64,000 nt of DNA from Sporomusa ovata DSM 2662 (GCF_000445445.1 NZ_ASXP01000004.1:372001-436000), one strand, 5' to 3'. Numbered from the stretch's first letter, positions 17,132 to 26,667 are shown. Notes: generated by a model not told the origin, from the sequence alone. Numbers and translations are program-made.

Positions 17132-17205
17132 CATGTCGAATTAGGCAACTGTGAAAATGTAGACAACCAAAGGTTTGAATGGCTACCTGGAGTTAATTCG
17201 ACATG
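17132..17205. promoter_or_regulatory. inverted Spo0A-box-like repeat upstream of the PAS kinase
   Basis: CATGTCGAATTA (17132-17143) and TAATTCGACATG (17194-17205) are perfect inverted copies, 50 bases apart. Each contains TGTCGAA, the core of the Spo0A box. The second box ends about 120 bases before the kinase start. Apart from this and the hairpin at 16.96 kb, I see nothing in the gap 16937-17325. Confidence 0.5.
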
Positions 17206-17325
17206 GTAATATTAAAAAGTGTCGGTTTTTTACGAAAAGTTATTCTGCTGATTTGGCAGGAATTACAAAAATTTACAAGAATATTTACTACACGAAATAA
17301 AAATGGTCAGTAGGAGGAGACGAAA

Positions 17326-18468
17326 ATGTCGGCAGCAGAAGCGCTCAACAGTAAAATAGTATACTTGCACGGAGAAGATGGTTATCAAGACTCCATTGAC
17401 ACTACAACAGGAATTATTTTTATAGATAGTGATTTGCGGGTGAAAAATCTAAATCGCGAAGCTGAAAAAATTTGTGGAGTTGAGCGGGCCAGGGCAATTG
17501 GCAGAAGAGCGGATGATGTATTTAAGCAGCATGGCGATAAATTTTTACAAGCCTTTCATCTGCAAGAATATGAAGAATTGAATACGATTAATTTAAAACT
17601 CAAAGTACAAGATCAATTTATCTATGCTCATATTGATACGCTCAAACTTCGGGGCAATGCCGGACAAGCCAATGGATTGATTGTTATTATCCAGGATTTA
17701 TCAGCAGTCCGGGCTGCTATCAAACAAATACAGGTAACGCAAATGCTAATGTCGCTAGGTGAATTGGCGGCAGGGGTGGCGCATCATGTCAGGACACCGC
17801 TTACTACCATCAGCGGCTATTTGCAGGTAATGCTCGGCCGTTTGGAGGATGATCGCTACACAGTGGGACGTGATGTGCTGGAGATGATGCTAGATGAAGT
17901 ATCTTCTATTAATAGTGTAGTTAAGGAACTTGTTTTATTTGCCAATCCACCAGTTAGTAAAGAAGATAATGTTGATATAAATCGTACTATTGGGGAAGCA
18001 CTGCTTTTGACCTTTAAACAGCTGGATGGTGAAAAAATCGAAATTGATAAACAACTGGCTCCTAACCTGCCGCCGCTCAAGGTGGATAGTAATTTAATAA
18101 AACAGGCTATTGTAAATGTAATGCAAAATGCTATGGAGGCAATGCCGGGAGAAGGGGTGCTGTCAGTAAAGTCTTGGCTCAATTCTGAGCTTAATATGCT
18201 GGTTATTGCCATCAGTGATACTGGACCGGGGGTAAATCCAGAGATTCTGCCCCGGATATTTGAACCATTTTATACAACGAAACTTGAGCATATGGGACTT
18301 GGCCTGCCTGTTGCTCATCGGATCATTGGTGAGCATGGTGGCTTTATTAATATCAGCCCGGCTAAGCAGATAAACACAGGTGCTTGTATCCATATCTATC
18401 TTCCCATAATTGATGACCGCCACCGGCATTTACGGATAATAGATCAGCAGATACTTAACCTACAGTAA
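17326..18468 (+). CDS. PAS domain sensor histidine kinase (sporulation-kinase-like)
   Basis: 380 residues, no membrane segment, so a cytoplasmic sensor. A PAS domain covers about residues 22-130 (GIIFIDSDLRVKNLNREAEK). HisKA with AGVAHHVRTPLTTISGY has the phosphorylated His at 153. HATPase_c has QNAMEAMPGEG (N box), DTGPGV (G1) and GLGLPVAHRI (G2). The His is followed by His rather than the usual Glu (see findings). It is like KinA/KinE-type orphan kinases: no response regulator is adjacent. AGGAGGAGA gives a strong start. A role in feeding the Spo0A phosphorelay is inferred from soluble PAS architecture and upstream boxes. Confidence 0.88.
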   Translation: MSAAEALNSKIVYLHGEDGYQDSIDTTTGIIFIDSDLRVKNLNREAEKICGVERARAIGRRADDVFKQHGDKFLQAFHLQEYEELNTINLKLKVQDQFIYAHIDTLKLRGNAGQANGLIVIIQDLSAVRAAIKQIQVTQMLMSLGELAAGVAHHVRTPLTTISGYLQVMLGRLEDDRYTVGRDVLEMMLDEVSSINSVVKELVLFANPPVSKEDNVDINRTIGEALLLTFKQLDGEKIEIDKQLAPNLPPLKVDSNLIKQAIVNVMQNAMEAMPGEGVLSVKSWLNSELNMLVIAISDTGPGVNPEILPRIFEPFYTTKLEHMGLGLPVAHRIIGEHGGFINISPAKQINTGACIHIYLPIIDDRHRHLRIIDQQILNLQ

Positions 18469-18572
18469 GGAGTTAATGAAAATCGCTATAAATATTATTG
18501 CAAGTAGGGGTAATATTGGGCCTGGTATTCTTCATATTATGTTATTGTTACAAAAATTAATGTGAAGAAGGG

Positions 18573-19790
18573 ATGCAAGTGTTACTCCGGTTTAGTTTTT
18601 GGTTTACTACACTTTTTTCGTTAATAACCATTAGTTGTTACTCCGCAACAATTGCGTTGGCTGGACCCAGTATTACGGTGAATTTGCCTAGTCGAACGAT
18701 TGAACTGTTTGCAGACAATAAGGTAATAAAAGAATTCCCCATAGCTATTGGAAAAGCGTCTACCCCTACCCCGATCGGTACGTTTGCTATTCTCTCTAAA
18801 GAAATAAATCCTGCCTGGTATCCGCCAGATCAGCCGGGGAAAGTAGTACCATCCGGACCAGACAACCCATTAGGCTACCGTTGGCTGGGTATATGGAATA
18901 ATTATGGAATACATGGTACCAATGCACCTGAGTCAATTGGAGACGCTGTGTCAAATGGCTGCATTCGCATGCAGGAAGTTGATGTAGAAGAACTTTTTGA
19001 GTTGGTAAATTGCGGAACACCGGTAAATATAACCTATGACCGGGTAAAGGTTCGAACCAATGCCCGGGGGCAGGTGTTACTGGCTGTTTATCCTGATATT
19101 TATGGCTATAGCAGTATTACCATCCAGGATGTTAGAAACAAACTGAATATGTACCGCCTAAATACGCTGGTAACTGACGAGTTATTGCGCGACATGATTA
19201 ATGATCCTAGTGATGAGCAGGTCGTTATTGCGAACCGGTTTGCGATTCAGGTTAACGGTAAGCAAATAAGTGAGCAAGGGCTAATTGTTCAGGATGTGCG
19301 CTATGTTCCCATTTATGCGGTTGCCGGGACGCTCAAGCGGCAAATAAAGTGGAATGAGAAAACCAGGGCCGTTCAACATGGAGCAACCACCGTACCGGGT
19401 ATTGTAGTTGACAATGTGGTATATGTAGCTGCAGACAAGCTGACAACATTATTTTCCTGCCAGCCAAGCTGGAAAAACGAAGAAAATACGTTATTTTTGG
19501 AACACCAGGGAGTTTTCCTGAATGATAAGCCAGTCAACCTTGAGGTGTATGAACTGCAGGGAATAGCAGCAATACCGGCACTGCCATTTGCAGAGGCTCT
19601 CGGGTGTAAAGTTAACTGGAATCAGGAGAAACAAGTATTAACGATGGCAGCTAAAGGAGAACTTGTTACCATACCTATTGTTATGGTAGATAGTGTTCCT
19701 TTCATCAAAATCACGAATATCAATCAATATTTTAATGCCTATGTATATTGGAATAAAGAAGCTAAAACGATAGAATTTATTTATCCGTAA
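18573..19790 (+). CDS. L,D-transpeptidase with C-terminal copper-amine-oxidase-like domain
   Basis: 405 residues, exported: signal peptide to about residue 30. The YkuD catalytic domain (about 33-160) has GIHGTN and the active-site SNGCIRM. The C-terminal ~180 residues hold two repeats like the copper amine oxidase N-terminal (stalk) domain (VQDVRYVPIYAVAGTL; EAKTIEFIYP), a cell-surface binding module common in spore formers. It makes 3-3 peptidoglycan cross-links or anchors proteins. AGAAGGG precedes ATG. The partial overlap in topic with spore cortex genes is suggestive only. Confidence 0.88.
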   Translation: MQVLLRFSFWFTTLFSLITISCYSATIALAGPSITVNLPSRTIELFADNKVIKEFPIAIGKASTPTPIGTFAILSKEINPAWYPPDQPGKVVPSGPDNPLGYRWLGIWNNYGIHGTNAPESIGDAVSNGCIRMQEVDVEELFELVNCGTPVNITYDRVKVRTNARGQVLLAVYPDIYGYSSITIQDVRNKLNMYRLNTLVTDELLRDMINDPSDEQVVIANRFAIQVNGKQISEQGLIVQDVRYVPIYAVAGTLKRQIKWNEKTRAVQHGATTVPGIVVDNVVYVAADKLTTLFSCQPSWKNEENTLFLEHQGVFLNDKPVNLEVYELQGIAAIPALPFAEALGCKVNWNQEKQVLTMAAKGELVTIPIVMVDSVPFIKITNINQYFNAYVYWNKEAKTIEFIYP

Positions 19791-19816
19791 AGGCAAAAGG
19801 TTAGCGGGTTATTTTG

Positions 19817-19860
19817 AAACGAGATTGCTTCGTTGTATGCGAAAGCAATCTCGTTTTTCC
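19817..19860 (+). terminator. intrinsic terminator after the L,D-transpeptidase gene
   Basis: Perfect 14-bp stem, 19817-19830 with 19843-19856, then T residues. Confidence 0.85.
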
Positions 19861-19970
19861 TTTAATACATAAGGTAGGAGTATATTTAGAAAAATAGAGA
19901 AGGGATTTATAGTCTTAATAGCCAATACAAATAGACTGGATACAATATTGGAGCATAAGGTGGTGGGCAT

Positions 19971-22613
19971 ATGTCCCAAAAATTTATTATAATTGACGGT
20001 AGTAGTTTAGTGCATCGCGCATTCCATGCATTACCCATGCTGCGTACGGCAGGTGGGCTATATACTAATGCGGTATATGGGTTTACTACTATGCTTGTCA
20101 AACTGTTAACAGAGTATAACCCGGATTTAGTTGCTGTGGCGTTTGATAAAAGCCGGGTTACCTTTCGAACAGAGACCTATCAGCAGTATAAGGGGCAAAG
20201 GCAGGCTACTCCCAGCGAGTTATCTGAACAATTTCCGTTGGTGCGTGAATTACTCCAGGCACTTGGAATAACTACCCTGGAAGAACAAGGCTATGAGGCT
20301 GACGATATTATTGGGACATTATCTGAAAAGGCCGTTAAGCTGGGGTTTGAAGTTTTTATTGTTACCGGTGACCGTGATGCGTTGCAATTGATAGGACCGG
20401 CAGTCAAGGTATTGCTTACTAAAAAAGGCATAACAGAAATGGAAACCGTCGACGTGCCGGCACTTAAAGAAAAATATGGGCTGACTCCCAGTCAGATGAT
20501 TGACATGAAAGGGTTAATGGGGGATACTTCTGATAATATTCCGGGTGTTCCAGGCATTGGCGAAAAGACGGCGCTCAAGCTATTGGCCGAATTTAGTACC
20601 ATGGAAAATGTCCTGAATAATATTGATAAAGTTGCCGGGAAAAAATTGCAGGAGAATCTCCGGCAATATGCAGATCAAGCAGTATTATCTAAACAATTGG
20701 CAACCATTATACGTACTATGAACATCGAGTTTATTCCTGAAGCTTTTGGCATTACTCCGGCAAAACAAGCTGTCAAAGAATTGTTTATAAAATTTGAATT
20801 TAAAAGCCTGATAAACAAGGTCGATACGCTGTTTCCGGGATACTGTGCGCCAGAGGACGCTGAGAAACCTGTGAACGAGGTAGAATTTTTGCCGCTGGTT
20901 ACGGTCACTAGCCGCTCGGCGGCAACCGCGCTTTATACGGAAGCAAAAGATCTGGATAGAATCAGTTGTTATCCGCTGCCGGCAGGGCATTCGCCGTTAG
21001 CCGGACTGCTCGGTCTTGGTATTACCTGCGCAGATAAAACCGTTTTTATTCCTGCTGACTGTGAAGGCTGGGATGTTGTTTTTGATCTTTTGGCTGATAC
21101 CAGTATAATAGTAGATACCTATGACTCGAAAAAACTATATCATATCTGCCAGCTAAGAGGCTCTGCATTACATGCACAGCTATTTGATGTTCTGATTGCC
21201 GCCTATTTGCTTGAACCTACGGCAGCCTCCTACCCGCTTGACGTTTTGGCAGAAAAGTACTTGGGGCAGGCTGCCTCTTTGCCGGTCGGGGACAAGCAGA
21301 TGACGCAACGACCGGAGTTTGCCTGCTGGGCCAGCAAGGTTGTGGGGCAATTGCAAGCCAGTCTCGCCACAGCACTGGCTGAGGACGGACTGGACAACTT
21401 GTTCGAACAAGTTGAATTACCGCTTGTCGAGACGTTAGCAGCCATGGAGGTTGCCGGCATTCGAGTTGACCGGGAACACCTTAGGGAGATGGCAGTAAGT
21501 ATTGCTGCTAAAATTGATCAGCTTGTTAGTGAAATCTACCTGCTTGCCGGTGAAAATTTTAATATAAATTCTACGAAGCAATTGGGTGTCATTCTGTTTG
21601 AAAAATTGCAGCTGCCGATTATTAAAAAGACGAAAACCGGTTACTCTACTGACGCAGAAGTATTGGAAAAACTGGCAGGTCAGCATCCACTTATTGACAA
21701 GCTGTTAGAGTACAGGATGATGACAAAACTCAAATCAACCTATCTTGATGGGTTGGAAGTGTTAATCCAACCGGAAACAGACAGAATTCATACTAGCTTT
21801 AACCAAATGGTTACGGCTACCGGCAGACTAAGCAGTTCTGAGCCTAACCTGCAGAATATTCCTGTTCGTTCTGATATGGGCCGGAAAATCAGAGAGTTAT
21901 TTGTTCCCGGTGAAGGATATCAATATATTATGTCTGCCGACTATTCGCAGATTGAACTGCGTATCCTGGCCCATATGGCTGGAGATACTAGTTTGCTGGA
22001 GGCATTTAGACAGAATCAGGATATACATACCCGGACGGCGGCTGAGGTTTTTGGTGTAGCCATGTCAGAGGTTACGCCAGAATTGCGTTCCAGAGCCAAA
22101 GCCGTCAATTTTGGTATCGTATATGGTATCAGTGATTATGGTTTGTCACGGGATATCGGCGTTAGCCGGAAAGAAGCTGCTCATTATATTGCCAGCTATT
22201 TTGCCAAATACCAGGGGGTAAAGCGCTATATTGACGAGAGTGTTGCCAGTGCCCACCGGGATGGCTATGTTACTACTCTGTTTGGGCGTCGCCGTCAGTT
22301 ACCGGATATTAATAGCAGCAACTTTAATCAACGTTCCTTTGCGGAACGTACGGCGATGAACACTCCTATTCAGGGTGCTGCGGCTGATATCATTAAAATT
22401 GCAATGAATAAGGTTTTCGTTGCCCTTAAGACCAAAGGACTTAAGAGCCGGCTGTTATTACAGGTACATGACGAATTATTGCTGGAAGTAACAGCAGCGG
22501 AACTTAATCAGGTAATTTCACTTGTAAAACAAGCTATGGAGCAAGCGGTGGAACTTACCGTACCGTTAGTGGCCGATGTTAAAACCGGCCCCAATTGGGC
22601 CAAAGCTAAGTAA
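19971..22613 (+). CDS. polA: DNA polymerase I
   Basis: 880 residues. The N-terminal 5'-3' exonuclease domain is intact (IDGSSLVHRAFHAL, TGDRDALQLI, KGLMGDTSDNIPG). The polymerase domain carries motif A DYSQIELRIL, motif B SRAKAVNFGIVYG and motif C QVHDELLLEV. The middle 3'-5' exonuclease region is present in length, but the acidic DxE of exo motif I is not visible, so proofreading is probably lost, as in Bacillus-type Pol I. It processes Okazaki fragments and fills repair gaps. First gene of a repair/CoA cluster; mutM follows after 14 bases. Confidence 0.97.
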   Translation: MSQKFIIIDGSSLVHRAFHALPMLRTAGGLYTNAVYGFTTMLVKLLTEYNPDLVAVAFDKSRVTFRTETYQQYKGQRQATPSELSEQFPLVRELLQALGITTLEEQGYEADDIIGTLSEKAVKLGFEVFIVTGDRDALQLIGPAVKVLLTKKGITEMETVDVPALKEKYGLTPSQMIDMKGLMGDTSDNIPGVPGIGEKTALKLLAEFSTMENVLNNIDKVAGKKLQENLRQYADQAVLSKQLATIIRTMNIEFIPEAFGITPAKQAVKELFIKFEFKSLINKVDTLFPGYCAPEDAEKPVNEVEFLPLVTVTSRSAATALYTEAKDLDRISCYPLPAGHSPLAGLLGLGITCADKTVFIPADCEGWDVVFDLLADTSIIVDTYDSKKLYHICQLRGSALHAQLFDVLIAAYLLEPTAASYPLDVLAEKYLGQAASLPVGDKQMTQRPEFACWASKVVGQLQASLATALAEDGLDNLFEQVELPLVETLAAMEVAGIRVDREHLREMAVSIAAKIDQLVSEIYLLAGENFNINSTKQLGVILFEKLQLPIIKKTKTGYSTDAEVLEKLAGQHPLIDKLLEYRMMTKLKSTYLDGLEVLIQPETDRIHTSFNQMVTATGRLSSSEPNLQNIPVRSDMGRKIRELFVPGEGYQYIMSADYSQIELRILAHMAGDTSLLEAFRQNQDIHTRTAAEVFGVAMSEVTPELRSRAKAVNFGIVYGISDYGLSRDIGVSRKEAAHYIASYFAKYQGVKRYIDESVASAHRDGYVTTLFGRRRQLPDINSSNFNQRSFAERTAMNTPIQGAAADIIKIAMNKVFVALKTKGLKSRLLLQVHDELLLEVTAAELNQVISLVKQAMEQAVELTVPLVADVKTGPNWAKAK

Positions 22614-22627
22614 GAAGGGGATGCATC

Positions 22628-23452
22628 ATGCCGGAAATGCCGGAAGTCGAAACAATTCGCCGGACACTTGCAGACAAGGTAGCGGGCCGCAAGATTATTC
22701 GTGTGGATATTGGTCTGCCCCGCCTGGTAAAATGGCCGACAGCAGCTGAATTCCAGGCTGTTCTTACAGATAGAACGATTACGAAGTTAGTGCGCCGCGG
22801 CAAGTATCTGCTTTTTTATCTTGATAACAATTATGTACTCATTATTCATTTACGGATGACCGGACGTTTGTATTATAAAACGCCAGGCAGCGAGTTTGAT
22901 AAGTTTACTCATATTTTATTTAAGCTTGATAATGGTGACATTTTGTTATATGCTGATACGCGTACGCTGGGAACACTTTATCTGATGCCGGAGGAGGAAT
23001 TATGGCGTATTGCCGGCCTGGCCTCTATGGGACCGGAGCCGTTGTCAGCAGAATTTACCTTGGAATATTTTGCTGACATGCTAAGTAAACGCCGGGCTAA
23101 GATAAAGACGGTGCTGCTTAATCAGAAGTTGATTGGCGGTCTTGGTAATATTTATGTTGATGAAGCCCTGGCCATTGCCTGCATTGATCCGGAACGTATA
23201 GCAAGCAGCCTTACTGCGCAAGAGGCAAACTACCTCCATCAGGCGATTAATCAGGTTATTGCTGCCGGCATAGCGCATGGCGGCACTACCTTCCGTGATT
23301 ATCGCGACGGCGCCGGCCAGAGCGGCAGCCACCAGCGGTATCTGCAGGTTTATGGACGAACCAACGAGCCTTGTCAGCGCTGCGGCGGTATTATTGCCCG
23401 CAAGGAAGTGGCTGGCCGTGGTACGCATTATTGTCCTAACTGCCAGAAGTAG
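22628..23452 (+). CDS. mutM: formamidopyrimidine-DNA glycosylase
   Basis: 274 residues, the normal length. The mature N-terminus PEMPEVETIRR gives the catalytic Pro2 and Glu3. RRGKYLLF holds the conserved Lys. The helix-two-turn-helix NQKLIGGLGNIYVDE and a C-terminal zinc finger (CQRCGG ... HYCPNCQK) are complete. Removes 8-oxoguanine and formamidopyrimidines and cleaves the abasic site. The order polA-mutM-coaE is shared with Bacillus. Start ATG follows AGAAGGGGATG. Confidence 0.97.
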   Translation: MPEMPEVETIRRTLADKVAGRKIIRVDIGLPRLVKWPTAAEFQAVLTDRTITKLVRRGKYLLFYLDNNYVLIIHLRMTGRLYYKTPGSEFDKFTHILFKLDNGDILLYADTRTLGTLYLMPEEELWRIAGLASMGPEPLSAEFTLEYFADMLSKRRAKIKTVLLNQKLIGGLGNIYVDEALAIACIDPERIASSLTAQEANYLHQAINQVIAAGIAHGGTTFRDYRDGAGQSGSHQRYLQVYGRTNEPCQRCGGIIARKEVAGRGTHYCPNCQK

Positions 23453-23470
23453 CCGGGAGGATAAAGCTCT

Positions 23471-24070
23471 ATGTATTTAATTGGATTAACTGGCGGGATT
23501 GCGAGCGGTAAAAGCACCGTAAGCCGGATGCTTAGTGAATTAGGCGCATATATTATCGATGCGGACAAGCTTTCCCGAGAGGTTACTCAACCGGGAAAAC
23601 CCGCATGGCAAGAAATTATTAAAAAATTTGGTCAGGATATTATTCAGGATAATGGTGAAATTGACCGCAAACATCTGGGCCAATTGGTATTTGCCAACAA
23701 GCAGGCTCGCCCTGAATTAGAAGCGATTACCCATCCACATATTGAGGCAGCAGCAAAAGCGGCTATGGCTGCTGCCACGGCAGACGGTTTTGCTGTGATT
23801 GTACTTGATGCCCCGCTCTTAATTGAAGTGGGTTGGCATACCAGGGTTGATGCCGTATGGGTAGTCTATGTCAATGAACAGACGCAGCTCAAGCGGCTAA
23901 TGGCGCGTGACAATAGCGGCAGGGAGGCTGCACAAGCCAGAATGAATGCTCAACTTTCACTTACGGAAAAACTGAAATATGCCGATGTTGTTATTAATAA
24001 CGGTGATGCTATTGAAATTACCCGAAAAAATGTACTAAAAGCTTGGAGGGAGATAGATAATTCGCGTTAA
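23471..24070 (+). CDS. coaE: dephospho-CoA kinase
   Basis: 199 residues. Walker A GGIASGKST at 8-16, IDADKLSREV near 30, the CoA-binding HPHIEAAAK near 88, and LMARDNSGREAAQAR as the lid. Phosphorylates dephospho-CoA at the 3' position, the last CoA step. GGGAGGATAAAG precedes the ATG 18 bases after mutM, so it is co-transcribed. Confidence 0.96.
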   Translation: MYLIGLTGGIASGKSTVSRMLSELGAYIIDADKLSREVTQPGKPAWQEIIKKFGQDIIQDNGEIDRKHLGQLVFANKQARPELEAITHPHIEAAAKAAMAAATADGFAVIVLDAPLLIEVGWHTRVDAVWVVYVNEQTQLKRLMARDNSGREAAQARMNAQLSLTEKLKYADVVINNGDAIEITRKNVLKAWREIDNSR

Positions 24071-24191
24071 AAGTTGCAGATTCAGGCTGTAACATGTTGC
24101 ATATACTAAAGATCAGTTAAAATTAGTGGTATTTTTTAGCGAACGTACACATAGTTTTCTACAGGGATTTTCTTATTACGGAGTGATTTTA

Positions 24192-24758
24192 TTGCGTATC
24201 CGGACTTGGCTGAAAGTCCTGATAATTGGTCTGTTAACTGCCATAGGAGTATATGCTGTATTCACCAGTGATTGGTTTCAGAAGAAGTATATGTATCCAT
24301 TTTTATATCAGGAAGCCGTATATACCTATGCACTGGAACGAGAACTTGATCCATTTTTAGTCACCGGTGTTATTCGAACAGAAAGTAAATTTATTAGCGA
24401 AGCCCGATCACCCAAAGGGGCATTAGGGTTAATGCAAATTATGCCTGAAACTGGTCGATGGATTGCCGAGCAGCTTGGTGAAACAGAATACATGACCGCC
24501 GATTTGATAGATCCGGACCTGAACATCCGGTTTGGCAGCTGGTATTTGGCCTCCTTGAAAAAAGAGTTTGGTGGCAATGAGGTATTGATTCTTGCCGCTT
24601 ATAATGGTGGTCGCGGCAACGTGAAGCAATGGATCGAACGGTATGGTTGGTCCAAAGATTTTGACGATATTCAGCAAATTCCTTTTAAAGAGACCAGAGA
24701 GTATGTAGAAAAAGTAATGTTCAGTAAGAAACGGTATATTGAATTGTATGGTAGATAG
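24192..24758 (+). CDS. lytic transglycosylase (SLT domain)
   Basis: 188 residues from a TTG start at 24192, chosen because GGAGTG lies 6 bases upstream; the open frame runs back to 24126 without a ribosome site. An N-terminal membrane anchor (WLKVLIIGLLTAIGVYAVF) precedes an SLT catalytic domain with the catalytic Glu in VIRTESKF, SPKGALGLMQIMP, and LAAYNGGRGNV. Cleaves peptidoglycan glycan strands outside the membrane. It follows coaE after about 120 bases; in related genomes this gene is often found in the polA-coaE cluster. Confidence 0.9.
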   Translation: MRIRTWLKVLIIGLLTAIGVYAVFTSDWFQKKYMYPFLYQEAVYTYALERELDPFLVTGVIRTESKFISEARSPKGALGLMQIMPETGRWIAEQLGETEYMTADLIDPDLNIRFGSWYLASLKKEFGGNEVLILAAYNGGRGNVKQWIERYGWSKDFDDIQQIPFKETREYVEKVMFSKKRYIELYGR

Positions 24759-24796
24759 AGTTTTAGAACAAGGGAAACGAGGAGAATGCATCATAA

Positions 24797-26425
24797 ATGC
24801 GTAAGCTAATGATTCTATTATTGGTACTATTCATTGTTGTCATTACCGGTTGTAGTCATAAGGCAGATACTTTAACTCCAGAAGAGAAAAAAGTGAATGT
24901 CCAGCAGGGTGGTCAGCTCAAGTATGGCAGTGTGAATGAGCCTAACACGCTAAATCCACTGATTTCAAATCTATTGGCTACCGCTGAAGTAGGTAAACTG
25001 GTGTTTAGCGGCTTGGTAGTTACCGGGGATAAAGGGGAATGGGTTCCCGATTTAGCAGTTGATGTGCCAACAACTGCTAATGGGGGCGTTGCTGCCGATG
25101 GACGTACAGTAACATACCGTTTGCGCCAGGGCGTAACGTGGCATGACGGTACACCCTTTACTGCCGCAGATGTTAAGTTTACCTGGCAGTATATTATGAA
25201 TCCGAAAGTAAATGTTGTGTCAAGAGATGGCTATGATCGGATTACTTCGATTGAGACTCCGGATAAATATACTGTTGTAGTCAAGTTTCGCGAATACTAT
25301 GCGCCATATTTAACGTTGTTTGGTACAATATTGCCAAAACATAAATTGGAAAATGTTAGCGATCTCAATAAAGATCCTTTTAACCGAGCGCCAATCGGTA
25401 CTGGTCCGTTTAAATTTAGGGAATGGCAGGTGGCGGAGGCTCTTTTTTTTGAGGCCAACCCTGGCTATTATCGTGGTAAACCAGTTTTAGACAGTATTGT
25501 TTATAAAATTGTTCCTGAACAAAGCCTTTTGCTCACGCAGCTAAAAACAGGAGAATTGGATGTTGTCAGTAATATTGCCTTTTCTAATTTGGAACAAGTT
25601 AAGACCCTAGACGGAATCCGAACAGTTATTGAACCAACTATGGTTTGGGAACATATGGATTTTAATCTTGATAATGTATTGTTTCAAGACCTGCGGGTGC
25701 GCCAAGCCATTGCTGCTGCAATTGACCGTCAAGCCATTGTTGCAAATGTACTTAAAGGGGTTGCTGCTCCAGCTTATGGTGATCAGTCACCTTTATCCTG
25801 GGCCTATAATCCGATGCAGCAGCCGCCCACCCGAGATGTTAACGTTGCCCGTGAATTGCTGGCGCAAGCTGGCTGGACTCCCGGGCCTGATGGGATAATG
25901 ATTAAGGAAAAGAAGAAACTGGCATTCGCGCTGGCCATACCCAACGGGAATAGACAGCGCGAACAAACGGCGCAAAAGATTGTTGAACAGCTTAAAGAAG
26001 TTGGTATTGCTGTTGAAGTACGGCCTATTGATACACAGCTGTTTTTTAGTGATATTTTAAAGAACCGTCGATTTGAGGCGGCTATTTATGCTTGGGTTGC
26101 CGGTGTTGATCCAGATAATCTCAATCTTTGGCATTCGCGAAAAATTCCAGGTCGCGGCAATGACGGCCAGAATTATTCTGGCTGGCGTAATCCGGAGATC
26201 GATAAATTGACTGAACTGGGAACAAGAACAGTAGATATTACTGCGAGAAAAGATATTTATTTTCGCATTCAGGATATAATTAGAGAAGATTGTCCTGTTG
26301 TGCCGTTATACTTTAGAGGGAATATTGCTGCAGTAAAAGAAACAGTGGCTAACTACCAGACCAATCCTACTCCGGCTGGTAATCTATGGAATGCTTGGCA
26401 GTGGGGGTTTACTGCTGCCAAATGA
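24797..26425 (+). CDS. peptide ABC transporter substrate-binding lipoprotein (SBP family 5)
   Basis: 542 residues. The lipoprotein signal ends at VITGC (Cys 19). Family 5 features: GGQLKYGSVNEPNTLNP, YRLRQGVTWHDGTPFTAADV, GTGPFKFREW, and the C-terminal DIIREDCPVVPLYF. Binds oligopeptides (or nickel or other solutes) outside the membrane for a Dpp/Opp-type importer. No permease or ATPase genes follow: the next features are tRNAs, so it is an orphan binding protein that would dock with a transporter encoded elsewhere. Confidence 0.9.
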   Translation: MRKLMILLLVLFIVVITGCSHKADTLTPEEKKVNVQQGGQLKYGSVNEPNTLNPLISNLLATAEVGKLVFSGLVVTGDKGEWVPDLAVDVPTTANGGVAADGRTVTYRLRQGVTWHDGTPFTAADVKFTWQYIMNPKVNVVSRDGYDRITSIETPDKYTVVVKFREYYAPYLTLFGTILPKHKLENVSDLNKDPFNRAPIGTGPFKFREWQVAEALFFEANPGYYRGKPVLDSIVYKIVPEQSLLLTQLKTGELDVVSNIAFSNLEQVKTLDGIRTVIEPTMVWEHMDFNLDNVLFQDLRVRQAIAAAIDRQAIVANVLKGVAAPAYGDQSPLSWAYNPMQQPPTRDVNVARELLAQAGWTPGPDGIMIKEKKKLAFALAIPNGNRQREQTAQKIVEQLKEVGIAVEVRPIDTQLFFSDILKNRRFEAAIYAWVAGVDPDNLNLWHSRKIPGRGNDGQNYSGWRNPEIDKLTELGTRTVDITARKDIYFRIQDIIREDCPVVPLYFRGNIAAVKETVANYQTNPTPAGNLWNAWQWGFTAAK

Positions 26426-26463
26426 GTGAACTCGTTTCAGCATAGCTGAACCATGGGGGATTC

Positions 26464-26516
26464 AGGTGGAGAGTCTACTCCACCTGAATGAACGCCGCCT
26501 ATAGAAGCGGGAGGTC
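26464..26516. other. two adjacent stem-loops of unknown type
   Basis: GATTCAGGTGGAG and CTCCACCTGAAT form a 12-bp hairpin (about 26459-26489). It is followed by CCGC/GCGG (about 26495-26510). There is no T-run, so it is a poor terminator. It could be the end of an IS200/IS605-like or palindrome-associated element; I cannot confirm that. Confidence 0.3.
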
Positions 26517-26530
26517 TTTAATATTTGTGC

Positions 26531-26559
26531 TTGACGAAAAAGCTATTTTATCATATAAT
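26531..26559 (+). promoter_or_regulatory. sigma-A promoter for the tRNA-Leu pair
   Basis: TTGACG (26531-26536), 17 bases, TATAAT (26554-26559), 22 bases before the first tRNA. Confidence 0.85.
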
Positions 26560-26581
26560 ATCGATTGTTGATAATGATTAT

Positions 26582-26667
26582 GCGGCCGTGGCGGAACGGC
26601 AGACGCGCTAGCCTCAGGAGCTAGTGGGGGCAACCTCGTGGTGGTTCAAATCCACTCGGCCGCACCA
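26582..26667 (+). tRNA. tRNA-Leu (anticodon CAG)
   Basis: 86 bases with encoded CCA. Acceptor GCGGCCG/CGGCCGC, class II variable arm, anticodon stem CTAGC/GCTAG around CTCAGGA, so the anticodon is CAG (reads CUG). Confidence 0.97.
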
